From Bradyrhizobium hereditatis (GTDB taxonomy: Bacteria; Pseudomonadota; Alphaproteobacteria; Rhizobiales; Xanthobacteraceae), in NCBI RefSeq assembly GCF_020329435.1, contig NZ_JAGKJK010000005.1:1-64000 (forward strand): a stretch of DNA of 64,000 nucleotides. Direction: 5' to 3'. The notes under the pieces were generated by a model. It did no database searches, was not told the DNA's origin, and saw only the letters and a program-made list of their open reading frames with translations. The position numbers were made by a program, and so were the translations under genes. Within the stretch, counting starts at the first letter, position 1; the number at the start of each line of letters is the position of its first letter. Positions 1 to 7,622 of this stretch are shown here, piece after piece.

Positions 1-223
1 TAAGATAGCCGTAGATGTAGAGCTTGAGCATAGTGCGGGGGTGATAGCTGGGGCGGCCAGTGTCGAGTGGCTGAACACCGATGAACCCCAGCTTGTCGAG
101 ATCAAGACTGTCGACGAACACGTCGACCGCTCGCACCGGATTATCCTTGGTCACATAGTCATCGAGCGACGCCGGAAACAGGGTGCTCTGCCCGCGATCT
201 AACCCTTCAACAAAGCGTTTCAT
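1..223 (-). CDS. IS transposase, N-terminal fragment (IS1182/IS5-like), cut by window edge
   Basis: The minus strand reads from an ATG at 223 to the left edge without a stop and gives 74 codons beginning MKRFVEGLDRGQSTLFP, followed by SLDDYVTKDNPVRAVDVFVD and ending near MLKLYIYGYL. This is the typical N-terminal domain of IS1182-type transposases (DDE recombinases that move insertion sequences in the cytoplasm). The catalytic DDE domain lies outside the window, so it cannot be judged whether the element is intact. The sequence after the ATG (224 onward) would hold the 5' end of the IS; I could not locate its terminal inverted repeat. The next 350 bases hold a gene remnant, which fits an insertion-scarred junction. 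Confidence 0.8.
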   Translation of the reverse strand, partial: MKRFVEGLDRGQSTLFPASLDDYVTKDNPVRAVDVFVDSLDLDKLGFIGVQPLDTGRPSYHPRTMLKLYIYGYL

Positions 224-378
224 CGGATGCCCCGCAAATCGCAGGGAATCTTATCGCGCGAATCACAGCAAACAGAGCGTTTTCACACAGCCTGGGCCAC
301 AAGCGGACTCAGGCACTGCAGCAAGACGCTCTTGTTTCGGCTTCGCTTTAGAGGCGATGGCCGCAGGCAGCGTGCAAT

Positions 379-525
379 GATCGGTACTTCAAGCCCTGCC
401 AAGCGAAGGACGAGCGGGAGGAACTGTTGCCAATCTGCTCACCAATCTGGCGCTCGATCCATTTGGAAAGATCCCCGAATTCGAGTTCTGCGCCGTGCGC
501 GCGAAGCCAGTGGGAATTAGGACGG
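379..525 (+). pseudogene. Frameshifted remnant of an unidentified coding sequence
   Basis: Reading from 379 gives DRYFKPCQAKDEREELL; after position ~430 the protein-like reading continues only in another frame as ANLLTNLALDPFGKIPEFEF and then CAVRAKPVG. One missing base near 'gaactgttgcc' would join the two into a single peptide. No start codon or ribosome site precedes it. This looks like the tail of a gene broken by the neighbouring insertion sequence. I do not recognise the family. The rest of 224-569 shows nothing else I can support. Confidence 0.3.
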
Positions 526-569
526 CGGCGGAGCAGGCGACGGCCGGGATCAATTTCCTCGGACCGCTG

Positions 570-1358
570 TCAGTTGGCGGAAGGCGTCTGCGGCGCGATC
601 TTGTTCTGCGCGATGATGGCTTCGGCCCGCGCGAGATTTTCCAGCAGGCGCTGGCTGGTCAAGACAAGGAAGTAATAGCCGAACTGCGGGTTTTGGAAGT
701 AGATCTCGAGCAGCTTTTCATAGCTGATAGTCAGGACGCGGCCATCCTCGATACATTCGATCGTCGCGGTCCGGCGGTTGCCGAGCGTGAGGAAACCAAG
801 CTCGCCCATCAAACGCCCCGGCGGAAGTTCGACGTTGATTTCGATGACCCGGAATTTGCCGGTAACGGTCAGCAGCATTTCGTTGGCTGCGTCACCCTTC
901 TTCATCAAGATATCGCCCTTGCGATACTTGCGGTCGGTCATGAACGGCTTGAGCCACTCCATCGATATGTCGCCCTGTGTTGCGGTGCGCGCCTTCTTCA
1001 CCAGCGCGAGCATTTGACGGAGACGGTAGGCATTGATGGGAATCATCAGGAGATAAAGAAGAAAGATCGTGACGGCTCCGGTGAGCGCACCGAAGATGGC
1101 GAAGAATGCGCAACCGATCATGTTCGCGACCCGCAGCGGCACCATCGTATGCGTCAGCAATGTAGCGACAAAGAAGATCGCGCCGACCAGGGCGAACATA
1201 TTGGCAAGCGTGATGTTGTGCAGAAAGATTTCCAGCAGGCGGTTGAAGAGGGCGTCCCAGGTCACGTTGTTCGGATCGAGACCCATTTGGATCAGAATCT
1301 TCGCGAACCTGAGATTGTCGGTTGCTGCATCGAGAATGCGGTCCAGCATGATGGACAT
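570..1358 (-). CDS. Membrane protein with C-terminal cyclic-nucleotide-binding domain
   Basis: This is a 262-residue protein with two strong hydrophobic segments (about residues 50-70 and 80-108), a basic linker, and a CRP-type cyclic-nucleotide-binding beta-roll at about 137-240. The roll shows RKGDILMKKGD, a GELGFL turn (residues 186-191) and NRRTATI, which corresponds to the phosphate-binding cassette. No DNA-binding helix-turn-helix follows, so it is a membrane-anchored sensor rather than a transcription factor. The architecture (short N terminus, membrane segments, CNBD) resembles Popeye-domain proteins in outline. The ATG at 1358 follows a good AAAGGAGAT site. It stands alone; no operon partner is visible. 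The ligand (cAMP, cGMP or none) cannot be told from sequence, but two class III cyclases lie elsewhere in the window. Confidence 0.8.
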   Translation of the reverse strand: MSIMLDRILDAATDNLRFAKILIQMGLDPNNVTWDALFNRLLEIFLHNITLANMFALVGAIFFVATLLTHTMVPLRVANMIGCAFFAIFGALTGAVTIFLLYLLMIPINAYRLRQMLALVKKARTATQGDISMEWLKPFMTDRKYRKGDILMKKGDAANEMLLTVTGKFRVIEINVELPPGRLMGELGFLTLGNRRTATIECIEDGRVLTISYEKLLEIYFQNPQFGYYFLVLTSQRLLENLARAEAIIAQNKIAPQTPSAN

Positions 1359-1622
1359 ATCTCCTTTGGAGCCGGTGAGGCCAGCTTACCGGAAGTGACT
1401 TTATCACAGCGCAGCAAACTTGGCCGCCCGACTTCCGAGATGGGTCAAAGCGGCCGCGAGGATGTACGCGGACCGATGTCCGCTCTACTGCTGACGAACG
1501 ACATGGTGAAGATCTGAGCCGTCTTCGGCTAATGGCCTACAACAGACCTCAGCCAAGAGTGCTTGCCACTGGGCTTGTTGTCCGCAGATGGAGGCTTTGC
1601 TGCCAACGTGGTAGAGTTGTCT

Positions 1623-2201
1623 ATGGTTCGCAAAAAGCAGCAAGCTCCGTTGGCATTTAAGAACGCATCCAAACTTGGTGACTGGCTTGAGAAGCACCAT
1701 GGCACTGCGACCGAACTCTGGGTGCGGATCTTCAAATCAGACACGGGCGTGCCGTCGGTGACGTGGAACGATTGCGTTATTGAGTCCATCCGCGTCGGTT
1801 GGATCGATGGCCAGATGAAACCTCTTGACGACATGTCGTACTTGCAACGACTTACCCCGAGGAAGGTGAATTCCAATTGGTCGGCAAAGAACTGCCGTCA
1901 TGCAACAACCCTGATCGCTGAAGGGCGGATGCTTCCCGCTGGATCGGCTCAGGTCGAAGCGGCCAAGTCGGATGGACGATGGGACACCGCATACGCGGGC
2001 TCAGCGGACATGACTGTCCCGCAAGACTTTCTCGACGCCTTGGTGGACATGCCCGCGGCGAAAGCTTTCTTCGCGACGCTCGATCGCAGAAATCTCTATT
2101 CAATCTACTATCGCCTTCATACAGCAAAGAAGCCCGAGACGCGCGCTAGACGGATCGAGCAAATTGTTGCGAAACTGGATCGTGGCGAGAAGTTTCACTG
2201 A
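1623..2201 (+). CDS. YdeI/OmpD-associated family protein
   Basis: This 192-residue cytoplasmic protein matches the YdeI/bacteriocin-protection family: an N-terminal half with LGDWLEKHHGT, ELWVRIFK, VTWNDCVIESIRVGWIDGQ and the RLTPRKVNSNWSAKN stretch, and a helical C terminus ending in RRIEQIVAKLDRGEKFH. In other bacteria members are linked loosely to antimicrobial-peptide resistance; the biochemical role is unknown. I start at the ATG at 1623 (MVRKKQQAPL) because the 20 residues before it in the open frame do not look like family sequence. It is monocistronic. Confidence 0.8.
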   Translation: MVRKKQQAPLAFKNASKLGDWLEKHHGTATELWVRIFKSDTGVPSVTWNDCVIESIRVGWIDGQMKPLDDMSYLQRLTPRKVNSNWSAKNCRHATTLIAEGRMLPAGSAQVEAAKSDGRWDTAYAGSADMTVPQDFLDALVDMPAAKAFFATLDRRNLYSIYYRLHTAKKPETRARRIEQIVAKLDRGEKFH

Positions 2202-2668
2202 CCCATGCGGCCTCTCGGAGTCAGTAAGCCATAGCGGGCAGATGATCGGCTGCACTGTGCCGCTTGTGACGCAAAACCGGCCGTCGCTCCACCATTTCGA
2301 TCCGGCATCACCCTGGTCCGCAATGGATCATTTGCGCCGATTTAACTCGCCTACGGTGACTTCCGGTCTAACCCGGTGAACGGACATCTTCAGAGCCGGT
2401 CGGCAGGTCTCAAAGGGGCCAGAAGCTGACCTCGGCGGCGCTGGCTCTAGACCTCTCTAAGCTCAAAGGGCGATACGCCGATCCCATGCCCCCGCGTGCA
2501 ATGCGGCGTAACAATCGGCGCGAGGCTAGGGAACCGTGTGCCGCGGGCAACAGTTACCCCCGCGACGAAGCGGAGTGGCGCCGTCGGACGTTGATAGTTC
2601 AGGACGGCGCGGTGTATCTTTACTTTCTAGACCGAACGATCGGCAGACTTGAGGGCGAAGGAAAGGTC
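2202..2668. other. Gene-free stretch
   Basis: I see no supported gene or RNA here. Fragments around 2385-2450 (cggacatcttc ... gccagaagctgacc) resemble decayed repeat sequence also seen near 8515-8600. The 61 codons open in frame upstream of the next gene's ATG (2486-2668) are arginine-rich and not protein-like. Confidence 0.5.
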
Positions 2669-3160
2669 ATGCGCGCCTTGATCCTAGCATTGTGTATCCT
2701 AGCGATCGTCGACAGCGCGCACTTTGCTAAGGCTGGTCTGAGCAGCACGCCTCGCGAAACGTTGGCACCCGCCGAAACGACAATAGCTACCGACGAAGCG
2801 ACTCAGGAGACCGAGGAACAGATCGGCCTCACCAAGGCAAAGCGTCGTGGAGTGCAACGTGGGCTAACCAACCTCGGGTTCAAGACCAAGGTCAATGGGA
2901 AGTTCGACGAATCGACTCGCGCCGTCATCGCGCGCTGGCAGGAGGAGCACGGCTACCCTACGACTGGCTTCCTCAACGCCGCTCAGCACAGGGTATTAAC
3001 GGACGCCGCGGCAGAGGCTAGCAAATCTGGCCGTCAAGACCGTCGTCGCGCTGGGACCCGTACTCGCCATTCGCGTGGTGTCGGCGGTCCAATCGGCGCG
3101 ATCGGCGGCGCGGTGCACGGCGTTGTGGGGGGTGTGGTGGGCGGACTATTCCGCAGGTGA
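2669..3160 (+). CDS. Secreted peptidoglycan-binding-domain protein
   Basis: The 163-residue product begins MRALILALCILAIVDSAHFAKA, a likely Sec signal peptide, then an acidic linker, then a PG_binding_1-like helical domain at about residues 60-120 (VQRGLTNLGFKTKVNGKFD, STRAVIARWQEEHGYPTTGFL). This fold usually anchors proteins to cell-wall peptidoglycan. The C terminus is arginine-rich and then a glycine-rich repeat (GGPIGAIGGAVHGVVGGVVGG) that could be a glycine-zipper membrane segment. The start at 2669 is preceded by gagggcgaaggaaagg. There is no catalytic domain, so the role is probably structural. The glycine tail suggests association with the outer membrane, but this is inference. Confidence 0.7.
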   Translation: MRALILALCILAIVDSAHFAKAGLSSTPRETLAPAETTIATDEATQETEEQIGLTKAKRRGVQRGLTNLGFKTKVNGKFDESTRAVIARWQEEHGYPTTGFLNAAQHRVLTDAAAEASKSGRQDRRRAGTRTRHSRGVGGPIGAIGGAVHGVVGGVVGGLFRR

Positions 3161-3477
3161 CTCGTCCAGCCTCAAGATAGTTGGAAATACGCCTAAGCAG
3201 CCTAGCAGTTTGTTGGACGGCTGTGACGACGAACCGCCTAGGGCGAACTCAGGGCATGCGCGTGGCTAGAGGCCGGAGGGTGATGTCGGAGATCGGTCAA
3301 GAAACGACAAAGCTCAGGGTGAGCATAATAGGTCCGCTTTCGGGTGCATAGCGTCCGACCCGCTCCTTGGCGGGCCACATTGAGCTGGACTGCCTTGCCG
3401 TGATTCAAGCCCCTTATCGCCTCCGTCCAGCTCGCATCCATCCGGCTATGGCTGGCTGCGCGTAGTGGGTCCACGCT
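3161..3477. other. Gene-free stretch
   Basis: No coding frame with protein-like composition, no tRNA and no strong hairpin with a T-tract was seen between the peptidoglycan-binding gene and the convergent GFA-like gene. Confidence 0.45.
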
Positions 3478-3993
3478 CTAGAACATCCCCTCACGATCCG
3501 CGCGCTTCTTCTTTTTCGACCGCTGCCAGACCACGCCGGGATATCCCTTCAGCGGCACCAGCGGTTCACCGGTATAAGCCCACTCCTGCAATTCCTCGAT
3601 CGCGATATGATAGAGCGGCTGCCGCCCGGTGCGGCCGGAAAACAGCGCGCGGGGGATATTGACCATATGCGGCGAGCGCGGGCGCTCATAGGTTACAGGC
3701 GTGCCGCAATGCGAGCAGAAGCTGCGCACGGTCTTGGTGGCCTCGTCTTCATACCGCGTGAGGCTATCCTTGCCTCTGATGATACGAAAGCGCTTGCGCC
3801 AGCTTCCGACATAGGTCGCGTAGGCCGCGCCATGCGCGCGGCGACTGGCCGGCGAATGATCGTGCCAGGCCCAGCGCGCCGGCACGTCGATCTCGAAGGC
3901 GACCTTGCCGCACAGGCATTGGCCGGCGGCGGGCTTGCCGAGAGATACGGCCTTGGTCTTCTTTTTCTCTTCCAGCTCCGGTTCAGGAAACAT
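3478..3993 (-). CDS. GFA / CENP-V-like zinc protein with altered middle cysteine motif
   Basis: This 171-residue protein has the fold marks of the glutathione-dependent formaldehyde-activating (GFA) family: GQCLCGKVAFEIDVP near residue 24, and FCSHCGTPVTYE near residue 92 (two of the zinc-ligand pairs). The motif between them, normally C-H-C-S-x-C, here reads WHDHSPASRRAHG, so both cysteines that form the usual second metal site are gone. The C terminus is lysine-rich (SKKKKRADREGMF). It may bind only one structural zinc and probably is not a classical S-hydroxymethylglutathione-forming enzyme. It is monocistronic, with a repeat element directly upstream. Confidence 0.75.
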   Translation of the reverse strand: MFPEPELEEKKKTKAVSLGKPAAGQCLCGKVAFEIDVPARWAWHDHSPASRRAHGAAYATYVGSWRKRFRIIRGKDSLTRYEDEATKTVRSFCSHCGTPVTYERPRSPHMVNIPRALFSGRTGRQPLYHIAIEELQEWAYTGEPLVPLKGYPGVVWQRSKKKKRADREGMF

Positions 3994-4015
3994 TTTCGGG
4001 TCCTGCTCTCACACT

Positions 4016-4158
4016 CCGTCATTGCCTGCAACAAACGCGAAGCGTTTGTGCAAGGGAGCAAAGCGACGAAGCAATCCATAGCGCCGCAAGTTGCGATGTG
4101 GATTGCTTCCGCCTTCGCCAAGGCTACGGCGGACAAGTCGCTGCGCTCGCAATGACGG
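4016..4158. repeat. Dispersed palindromic repeat, CGTCATTGC-ended family, copy 1
   Basis: The element starts CCGTCATTGC and ends GCAATGACGG, with internal gcaatccat and ggattgcttc arms. Related copies lie at 32896-33010, 46941-47026, 55987-56130 and 56895-56977. All are intergenic. Confidence 0.75.
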
Positions 4159-4165
4159 AAGCCTT

Positions 4166-4243
4166 GTAGCCCGGATAAGCGTAGCGACATCCGGGGACGC
4201 TGGCGAGACCGGCCCCGGATGTCGCTTCGCTCATCCGGGCTAC
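4166..4243. repeat. Palindromic repeat, GTAGCCCGGAT-ended (REP-like)
   Basis: GTAGCCCGGATaagcgtagcgacatccgggg pairs with its inverted copy ccccggatgtcgcttcgctc ATCCGGGCTAC, giving a long imperfect hairpin. A second copy of the same design is at 57593-57665. Confidence 0.75.
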
Positions 4244-4250
4244 GATCGCC

Positions 4251-5375
4251 TCACGCCTGCTCCAGCTCGCCATGCTCCGGATAGTCCGTATATCCCGCCG
4301 CATCGCCACCATAGAACGTCGCGCGGTTATATGGCGTCAGCGGGAAGCCGCGCTGCAACCGGCGCGGCAGGTCGGGATTCGAGATGAAGATGCGGCCGAA
4401 CGCGACCGCGTCCGCATGCCCGTCCCGGATCGCGGCGTCCGCGGTCTCGCCCGTGAATCCGCCGGCTGCGATCAAGACACCCTTCCAGATCGGGCGGAAC
4501 AGCACCATCGCCGACGGCACGTTCTGATGGTTGACCTCGGCGCGGCCGGCGCCGGAGGAGCGCGGCTCGATGAAATGAAGGTAAGCAAGGCCGAGCGGGT
4601 TGAGCTGCTCAACGGCGTAGGTGTAGAGCGGCATCGGGTCGGGCTCGCCGCTGCCATTGGCGACGCCATAGGGCGACAGCCGCACGCCGACGCGATCGGC
4701 GCCCCAGACCTCGACGACGGCCTTCGTCACTTCCAACAGGAAACGCACGCGGTTCGGAATTGAGCCGCCGTATTGATCGGTGCGCAAATTGGTGTGCGAC
4801 TGCAGGAACTGCTCGATCAGATAGCCGTTGGCGCCGTGCACCTCGACCCCGTCGAACCCGGCGGCAAGCGCGTTCTTCGCGGCCTGCCTGTAAGCATCAA
4901 TAACACCAGGAATTTCCGACGTCTCGAGCGCACGCGGCGTCTCGTAAGGCACCGCCTTTCCGTCTGCCGTCCCCGTCTTCAAATCCGCGATCGGCACCGC
5001 CGATGGCGCAACCGGCAATACGCCGCCCGGCTGAAACGACGAATGCGAGACGCGCCCGACATGCCAGAGCTGCAGGAAGATGACGCCGCCCTTGGCATGG
5101 ACCGCATCCACCACCTTGCGCCAGCCCTCGATCTGCTCATCAGTATAGATGCCGGGCACACCAGGGCTGCCGAATGCCGTTTCCGTCACCGGCGATGCCT
5201 CGGCGATCAGCAATCCGCCCGGCGTTGCCCGCTGCGCATAATATTCCGCGTTGAGCGGCCGCGGCGCCAGCGAGGGTTTTGCCGCCCGCATCCGCGTCAA
5301 CGGCGCCAGCGCGAGACGATGCGTGAGCTGGTATGGACCGATCTTGAGCGGCGAAAACAACGATGGATACTTCAT
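4251..5375 (-). CDS. Old Yellow Enzyme-family alkene reductase
   Basis: This 374-residue FMN-dependent TIM-barrel enzyme is of the NemA/XenB/OYE type, which reduces activated C=C bonds (enals, enones, nitro-esters) with NAD(P)H in the cytoplasm. Visible marks are the N terminus LFSPLKIGPYQLTHRLALAP with the flavin-site PLTRMR, LQLWHVGR (residues 101-108), the substrate-binding pair His180/Asn183 in VEVHGANGYLIEQFL, Tyr202 in LRTDQYGGS, and AFGRIFISNPDLP near the C terminus for FMN phosphate binding. Length is normal for the family. It is divergent from the ModE-like gene at 5482, which is a possible local regulator. Confidence 0.92.
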   Translation of the reverse strand: MKYPSLFSPLKIGPYQLTHRLALAPLTRMRAAKPSLAPRPLNAEYYAQRATPGGLLIAEASPVTETAFGSPGVPGIYTDEQIEGWRKVVDAVHAKGGVIFLQLWHVGRVSHSSFQPGGVLPVAPSAVPIADLKTGTADGKAVPYETPRALETSEIPGVIDAYRQAAKNALAAGFDGVEVHGANGYLIEQFLQSHTNLRTDQYGGSIPNRVRFLLEVTKAVVEVWGADRVGVRLSPYGVANGSGEPDPMPLYTYAVEQLNPLGLAYLHFIEPRSSGAGRAEVNHQNVPSAMVLFRPIWKGVLIAAGGFTGETADAAIRDGHADAVAFGRIFISNPDLPRRLQRGFPLTPYNRATFYGGDAAGYTDYPEHGELEQA

Positions 5376-5481
5376 GCCTATTTCGAAACCCCGTGTTGAT
5401 ACGGATATGTAACCGCTTCAGCTTGTTCGTAAAAGATGCGGGACGCAACGTGTAGCCTCGACGCGAGGGAGCACATCTTCC

Positions 5482-5865
5482 ATGCAAAAACCGAACGGCA
5501 AGACGCTTCCTTCGCTCAGCGTTCGCATCGACATCGACGCCGCGGGGCGGATCGGACCGGGCAAAATCCAGTTGCTCGAGACGATCCATCGAAGCGGCTC
5601 GATCTCGGCCGCCGGCCGCGCCATGGACATGTCCTACAAGCGGGCATGGGATCTGGTCGACGACATCAACCGCGTCTGCCGCCAAGCCGCCGTGGAGCGG
5701 CAGACTGGCGGCAAGAATGGCGGCGGCGCGGTGCTGACGCCGTTCGGCCTCTCGCTGGTTGCGCGCTATCGCAAGATCGAACGCGATGCTGCCAGCGCCG
5801 CGCGCAAGGAGCTCGAGGCGCTGCACAAAGAGATCGGGCGGCCGAAGAAAGCCGCCAGCCGTTAG
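5482..5865 (+). CDS. ModE-type winged-helix regulator without molybdate domain
   Basis: This 127-residue protein matches the N-terminal DNA-binding domain of ModE: LSVRIDIDAAGRIGPGKIQL, LLETIHRSGSISAAGRAMDM and SYKRAWDLVDDIN, followed by RQTGGKNGGGAVLTPFGLSL. The C-terminal molbindin (molybdate-sensing) domains are absent, as in many small alphaproteobacterial homologues. It probably binds DNA as a dimer; the signal is unknown. It is divergent from the Old Yellow Enzyme gene, and 106 bases separate the two starts, so it may control that gene. The start ATG at 5482 is supported by the gagggag site at about 5466-5472. Confidence 0.85.
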   Translation: MQKPNGKTLPSLSVRIDIDAAGRIGPGKIQLLETIHRSGSISAAGRAMDMSYKRAWDLVDDINRVCRQAAVERQTGGKNGGGAVLTPFGLSLVARYRKIERDAASAARKELEALHKEIGRPKKAASR

Positions 5866-5929
5866 GCCCGCAAGCACAAGACAACGGCGGCCGAAGCCGC
5901 CGCCATCGCATCGATCGATCTGACGGTTC

Positions 5930-7426
5930 TCAGGCCGTCTTGATCCAGACCGCCTTGACGTTGAGATATTCCTCGACGTGCTGCTTGCCGGACTCGCGGC
6001 CATAGCCGCTCATCTTGTAGCCGCCGAACGGCACGGCAGGGTCCATCGCCTGGTAGCAGTTGACCCAGACCGAGCCGGCGCGCAGCGCCTTTGCGACCTG
6101 GTGCGCCTTGCTGACGTTGGTGGTCCAGACGCCGCTGCCAAGGCCGAACGTGGTGGCGTTGGCGCGCTTGACCAGCTCGTCGGTATCTTCAAAGGAGATC
6201 GCCGAGATCACCGGACCGAAGATTTCCTCCTGCGCGATGCGCATATTGTCCTGCACATTGGCGAACACCGTCGGCTGCACGAAATAACCCTTCGCCAGCG
6301 CGCCCTCGGTCAGGCGGCCGCCGCCGACCACCGCCCTGGCGCCTTCCTTCTGGCCGATGTCGAGATAGCCGGTGACGCGCTCAAGCTGGTCCTTCGACAC
6401 CAGCGGCCCGATCTGCGTATTCGGATCAATCCCGTTACCGACTTGCAGCTTCTTGCCGAATTCGGCGACGCGGCCGACGAACTCGTCATAGACCTTCTGC
6501 TCGACGAACAGCCGCGTGCCGGCGCTGCAGATCTGCCCGGAATTGGCGAACACCGCCATCGCAGCGCCTGGTACCGCCGCATCGAGATCGGCATCGGCGA
6601 ACACGATGTCGGGCGACTTGCCGCCAAGCTCGAGCGACACGCGCTTGAGGTTGCCGGCGGAGGCGCGGATGATCGATTGTCCCGTAATGTGCGAGCCGGT
6701 GAAGGCGACCTTGTCGACATCAGGATGCGACGCCAGCGCCGCGCCGGCGGTCTCACCATAACCGGGCACGACGTTGACGACGCCGGGCGGAACACCGGCC
6801 TCCATGCAGAGTTCGGCGAGCCGCAGCGAGGTCAGCGGCGCTTCCTCGGCAGGCTTCAGCACCACGGTACAGCCGGTGGCAATCGCCGGCCCGATCTTCC
6901 AGACTGTCGCAGCGAGTGGCCCGTTCCAGGGGATGATCGCCCCGACCACGCCGACCGGCTCCTTGAGCGTATAGGAGAAAATTTCGCCAGGCAGCGAATT
7001 CTCGATGGTTTCGCCGTGCAGCGCCGTCGCCTGCCCGGCGTAATAGCGGAGCATGCCGAGCACGCGCAGCCTGTTGCCGCGGGTACGGCTGATCGGCGCG
7101 CCCATATCAAGCGTGTCGAGTTGCGACAGCTCCTCGAAATTCTTCTCGACGAGATCGGCAAGCTTCAAGAGCAGGCCTTGCCGCTCATATGGCTTGACCT
7201 TGCTCCATGGCCCTTCGAATGCACGGCGGGCCGCGGCCACGGCGCGGTTGATGTCCTCCGCATCGCCCTCGGCAACGGTTGCCAACAGCTCGCCGGTCGC
7301 CGGGTTATGCGTCTCGAACCGCTTGCCGGAGGCGGCGTCGATCCACTGGCCGTCGATCAGCATTTTCTTGTAGGAGCCATCCGCATAGGGATGGCGTGTG
7401 ATCGGAATCGCCTGGGTGACAGCCAT
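5930..7426 (-). CDS. NAD(P)-dependent aldehyde dehydrogenase
   Basis: This 498-residue cytoplasmic enzyme oxidises aldehydes to carboxylates. The catalytic set is complete: Asn168 in PWNGP, Glu266 in SLELGGKSPD, Cys300 in NSGQICSAGTR, cofactor loop FTGSHITGQ (242-250) and EEIFGPV near the C terminus. Length and order are those of the betaine/phenylacetaldehyde-type dehydrogenases; the substrate cannot be set from sequence. It ends with SGYGRESGKQHVEEYLNVKAVWI, usual for the family. A perfect 9-bp inverted repeat (7461-7488) lies 34 bases upstream of the start and the divergent SDR gene follows, so the two may be co-regulated. Confidence 0.93.
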   Translation of the reverse strand: MAVTQAIPITRHPYADGSYKKMLIDGQWIDAASGKRFETHNPATGELLATVAEGDAEDINRAVAAARRAFEGPWSKVKPYERQGLLLKLADLVEKNFEELSQLDTLDMGAPISRTRGNRLRVLGMLRYYAGQATALHGETIENSLPGEIFSYTLKEPVGVVGAIIPWNGPLAATVWKIGPAIATGCTVVLKPAEEAPLTSLRLAELCMEAGVPPGVVNVVPGYGETAGAALASHPDVDKVAFTGSHITGQSIIRASAGNLKRVSLELGGKSPDIVFADADLDAAVPGAAMAVFANSGQICSAGTRLFVEQKVYDEFVGRVAEFGKKLQVGNGIDPNTQIGPLVSKDQLERVTGYLDIGQKEGARAVVGGGRLTEGALAKGYFVQPTVFANVQDNMRIAQEEIFGPVISAISFEDTDELVKRANATTFGLGSGVWTTNVSKAHQVAKALRAGSVWVNCYQAMDPAVPFGGYKMSGYGRESGKQHVEEYLNVKAVWIKTA

Positions 7427-7460
7427 GTTTGCACTCCCTTGAAGTTAGTTGGAATTCCGG

Positions 7461-7488
7461 AACGTTATATTTTGTTATCTATAACGTT
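7461..7488. promoter_or_regulatory. Operator-like inverted repeat between aldehyde dehydrogenase and SDR genes
   Basis: AACGTTATA (7461-7469) is repeated exactly inverted as TATAACGTT (7480-7488) around a 10-base spacer. It sits directly upstream of the aldehyde dehydrogenase start, in an AT-rich patch unlike the surrounding GC-rich DNA. It is most easily read as a repressor or activator site overlapping the promoter. Confidence 0.55.
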
Positions 7489-7622
7489 GACATGAAATCG
7501 TAGCGCGGCCGAACGACGGGAGAAAGCGGCCGGGGCGAAGACCTCCCATGCCCGTTCGATCATGGTAGTCTAGGAGGTATAGCCTTGCGAATACACGCCT
7601 CATATCTGTCCGGAGAATGACG

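Noticed and set aside
495..1517. Long plus-strand open frame (340 codons) over the CNBD gene
   Set aside because: It is antisense to a protein with clear membrane and CNBD motifs, and its translation is a charged, unpatterned sequence typical of high-GC shadow frames.
5978..7495. 505-codon plus-strand frame opposite the aldehyde dehydrogenase
   Set aside because: The minus strand has all catalytic residues of the dehydrogenase; the opposite frame has no recognisable domain.
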